Shown here: piece by piece, positions 63,001 through 64,000 of the stretch
Layout of the letters: each line of letters starts with the position of its first letter
How positions within the stretch are numbered: the stretch's first letter is position 1
NCBI GenBank assembly: GCA_021234155.1
Contig: JAJEKV010000262.1
Location: forward strand, 124,001-188,000
DNA: 64,000 bases
Direction: 5' to 3'
Source: Isoetes taiwanensis
Lineage: Eukaryota > Streptophyta > Lycopodiopsida > Isoetales > Isoetaceae
Notes under the pieces: model-generated
The model's input: only the letters and a program-made list of their open reading frames with translations
What the model was told of the DNA's origin: nothing
Databases searched by the model: none
Program-made: the position numbers and the translations under genes

Positions 63001-64000
63001 GTCAAAACTTAACCTTGCTTATTTGGCATGCCATATCACCACTTAGAGTGCCACATCATCTTTTCCATACTATTTGTTGGTGCTACAAGGGTAACGACAG
63101 GCACTGTCAAATCCTGGCCACTTGTGGCAAGGGGAGCAGTCCATAATATGAACACTACAGTTTTTCCATTGAGATGGAGACAAACACGCCCAAGAGTTTG
63201 CATATGGTCATTATCATGTCCACATCACCCATATCTTACCACGTCATCAAAACTTTCCCACATCACCTTATGGAAAACTAAAGTTGCACATTTTTGGATT
63301 TTTTGGGCTAGTCAAAAGTTGGCCTTGCTTATTTGGCATGACATGTCAAATGGCATGCCACATCATCATGTGCATGTCAACTGTGACTTCTCAGCCTAGT
63401 CAAAATTTGATATTGCTTAGAGAGATAAGTTTGGTCAAAATTTGGTATTGCTTAGAGAGCTAAGTTTGGTAAGTGTACGCCTAACTTAGATAAGGTTAGC
63501 TCAAATTAGCAATACTACATATATAAAGTTTCAACTTTGGTTTCGTCTTAAAATGATGGTTTAAGCAAACTTTTATCAGTTTATCAACATGATGGTTTAT
63601 TTAGCCTTATTTTAATGGGATGTTTTCATCTTATTTTATGGGCCATTGATGGAGAGAATATTCGCTCTCATGTGCCACATCAATGGCCTCAGTTTTTTTT
63701 CCGCATTCAACCCATGAAAGGTTCAATGGTGCAAATCAAACGAAGAAGAAGTAATAGATCCAAGCACACATTGCACTAAAAAAATAAAGCCGAAGGTTTG
63801 AAGCGTGCTATGAAGGCTTGAAGCGCTTGAGGCGACAAACAGAGGCCGATTCCTGCTGCGACCAAACGGATTCCTCTTGCGGACAAACAGAGGCCCATCC
63901 AATTCTAATGCAATGCAATTTCATGCTATGTATTGAGATGCAGATTCAGAGCCAGAAAGAGGCAGCTTGCAGAAACATAGCGGAGATATGAAAGGAATGA
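63001..64000. other. no gene recognised; short duplications
   Basis: 'gtcaaaatttgatattgctt' and 'agagagataagtttg' form two tandem ~38-bp units at 63395-63475. 'ccttgcttatttggcatg' occurs at 63014 and 63323. The last 150 bp are G/A-rich without a clear frame. Confidence 0.5.

Noticed and set aside
1-64000. tRNA, rRNA or snRNA genes
   Set aside because: No stretch showed the expected conserved boxes. The tRNA-like match 'tggtatcagagcc' at 16833 and 49868 is a retrotransposon primer site.

Overview
The window looks like intergenic DNA from a large, repeat-rich land-plant genome. It has Ty1/copia and Ty3/gypsy chromovirus retrotransposons primed by initiator Met-tRNA, nested non-autonomous Helitrons, a MITE, several satellite-like arrays, and short spliceosomal introns (GTAAGT...CAG). 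I cannot name the species. The families feel more like a seed-free plant than a typical angiosperm, but that is only an impression. I see no intact host gene, no tRNA or rRNA gene and no CRISPR array.

Layout. 0-6.3 kb: small unassigned ORFs, an acidic 3'-terminal exon pair and a possible 3.9 kb inverted-repeat element. 6.4-10.7 kb: an AT microsatellite, a 1.3 kb 'AGATTC' minisatellite and two tandem arrays. 11.3-11.9 kb: a fold-back element. 12.1-13.7 kb (-): a decayed FCP1/NIF-type HAD phosphatase gene. 14.3-16.1 kb (-): a truncated copia. 16.2-24.3 kb (+): a complete but mutated copia with target duplication AATGG, carrying a MITE in gag and a 2.26 kb Helitron in its 3' LTR. That Helitron is mostly a 2 kb polypyrimidine tract. 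24.6-27.9 kb: two small unassigned ORFs around a decayed transposase-like gene on the minus strand. Its catalytic-core signature matches the RAG1/Transib layout: D, D, CxxC, HxxxxH, then GSxGxWxxxGxE. 28-37 kb: more than 25 copies of a GC-rich hairpin (core GGGCGCCCGCCC between AAATT arms) scattered through a decayed minus-strand coding region. One ORF there opens with MARIKQTARVPSTGPK, which resembles the histone H3 tail. 37-39 kb (+): a decayed second transposase-like gene (DUF8039-like then DUF7869-like). 39-43 kb: tandem and inverted duplications. 43.0-63.0 kb: one satellite array ('catgccaaggtggctc') split by a gypsy chromovirus (target duplication ACCTA). The gypsy 5' LTR is split by Helitron O, which is split by Helitron C, which is split by Helitron B.

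How it fits together. Insertion order can be read from exact junctions: array, then gypsy, then Helitron O, then C, then B, each Helitron at an A|T site. Helitrons B and C carry exon-like segments, in the element's own orientation, that look captured from unidentified genes. The autonomous-type genes (copia, gypsy, RAG1-like, DUF7869-like) all carry frameshifts or nonsense codons, so the region reads as decayed mobile DNA. The items most worth follow-up are the RAG1/Transib-like core, the H3-tail-like ORF, the hairpin family and the resolved nest of Helitrons.
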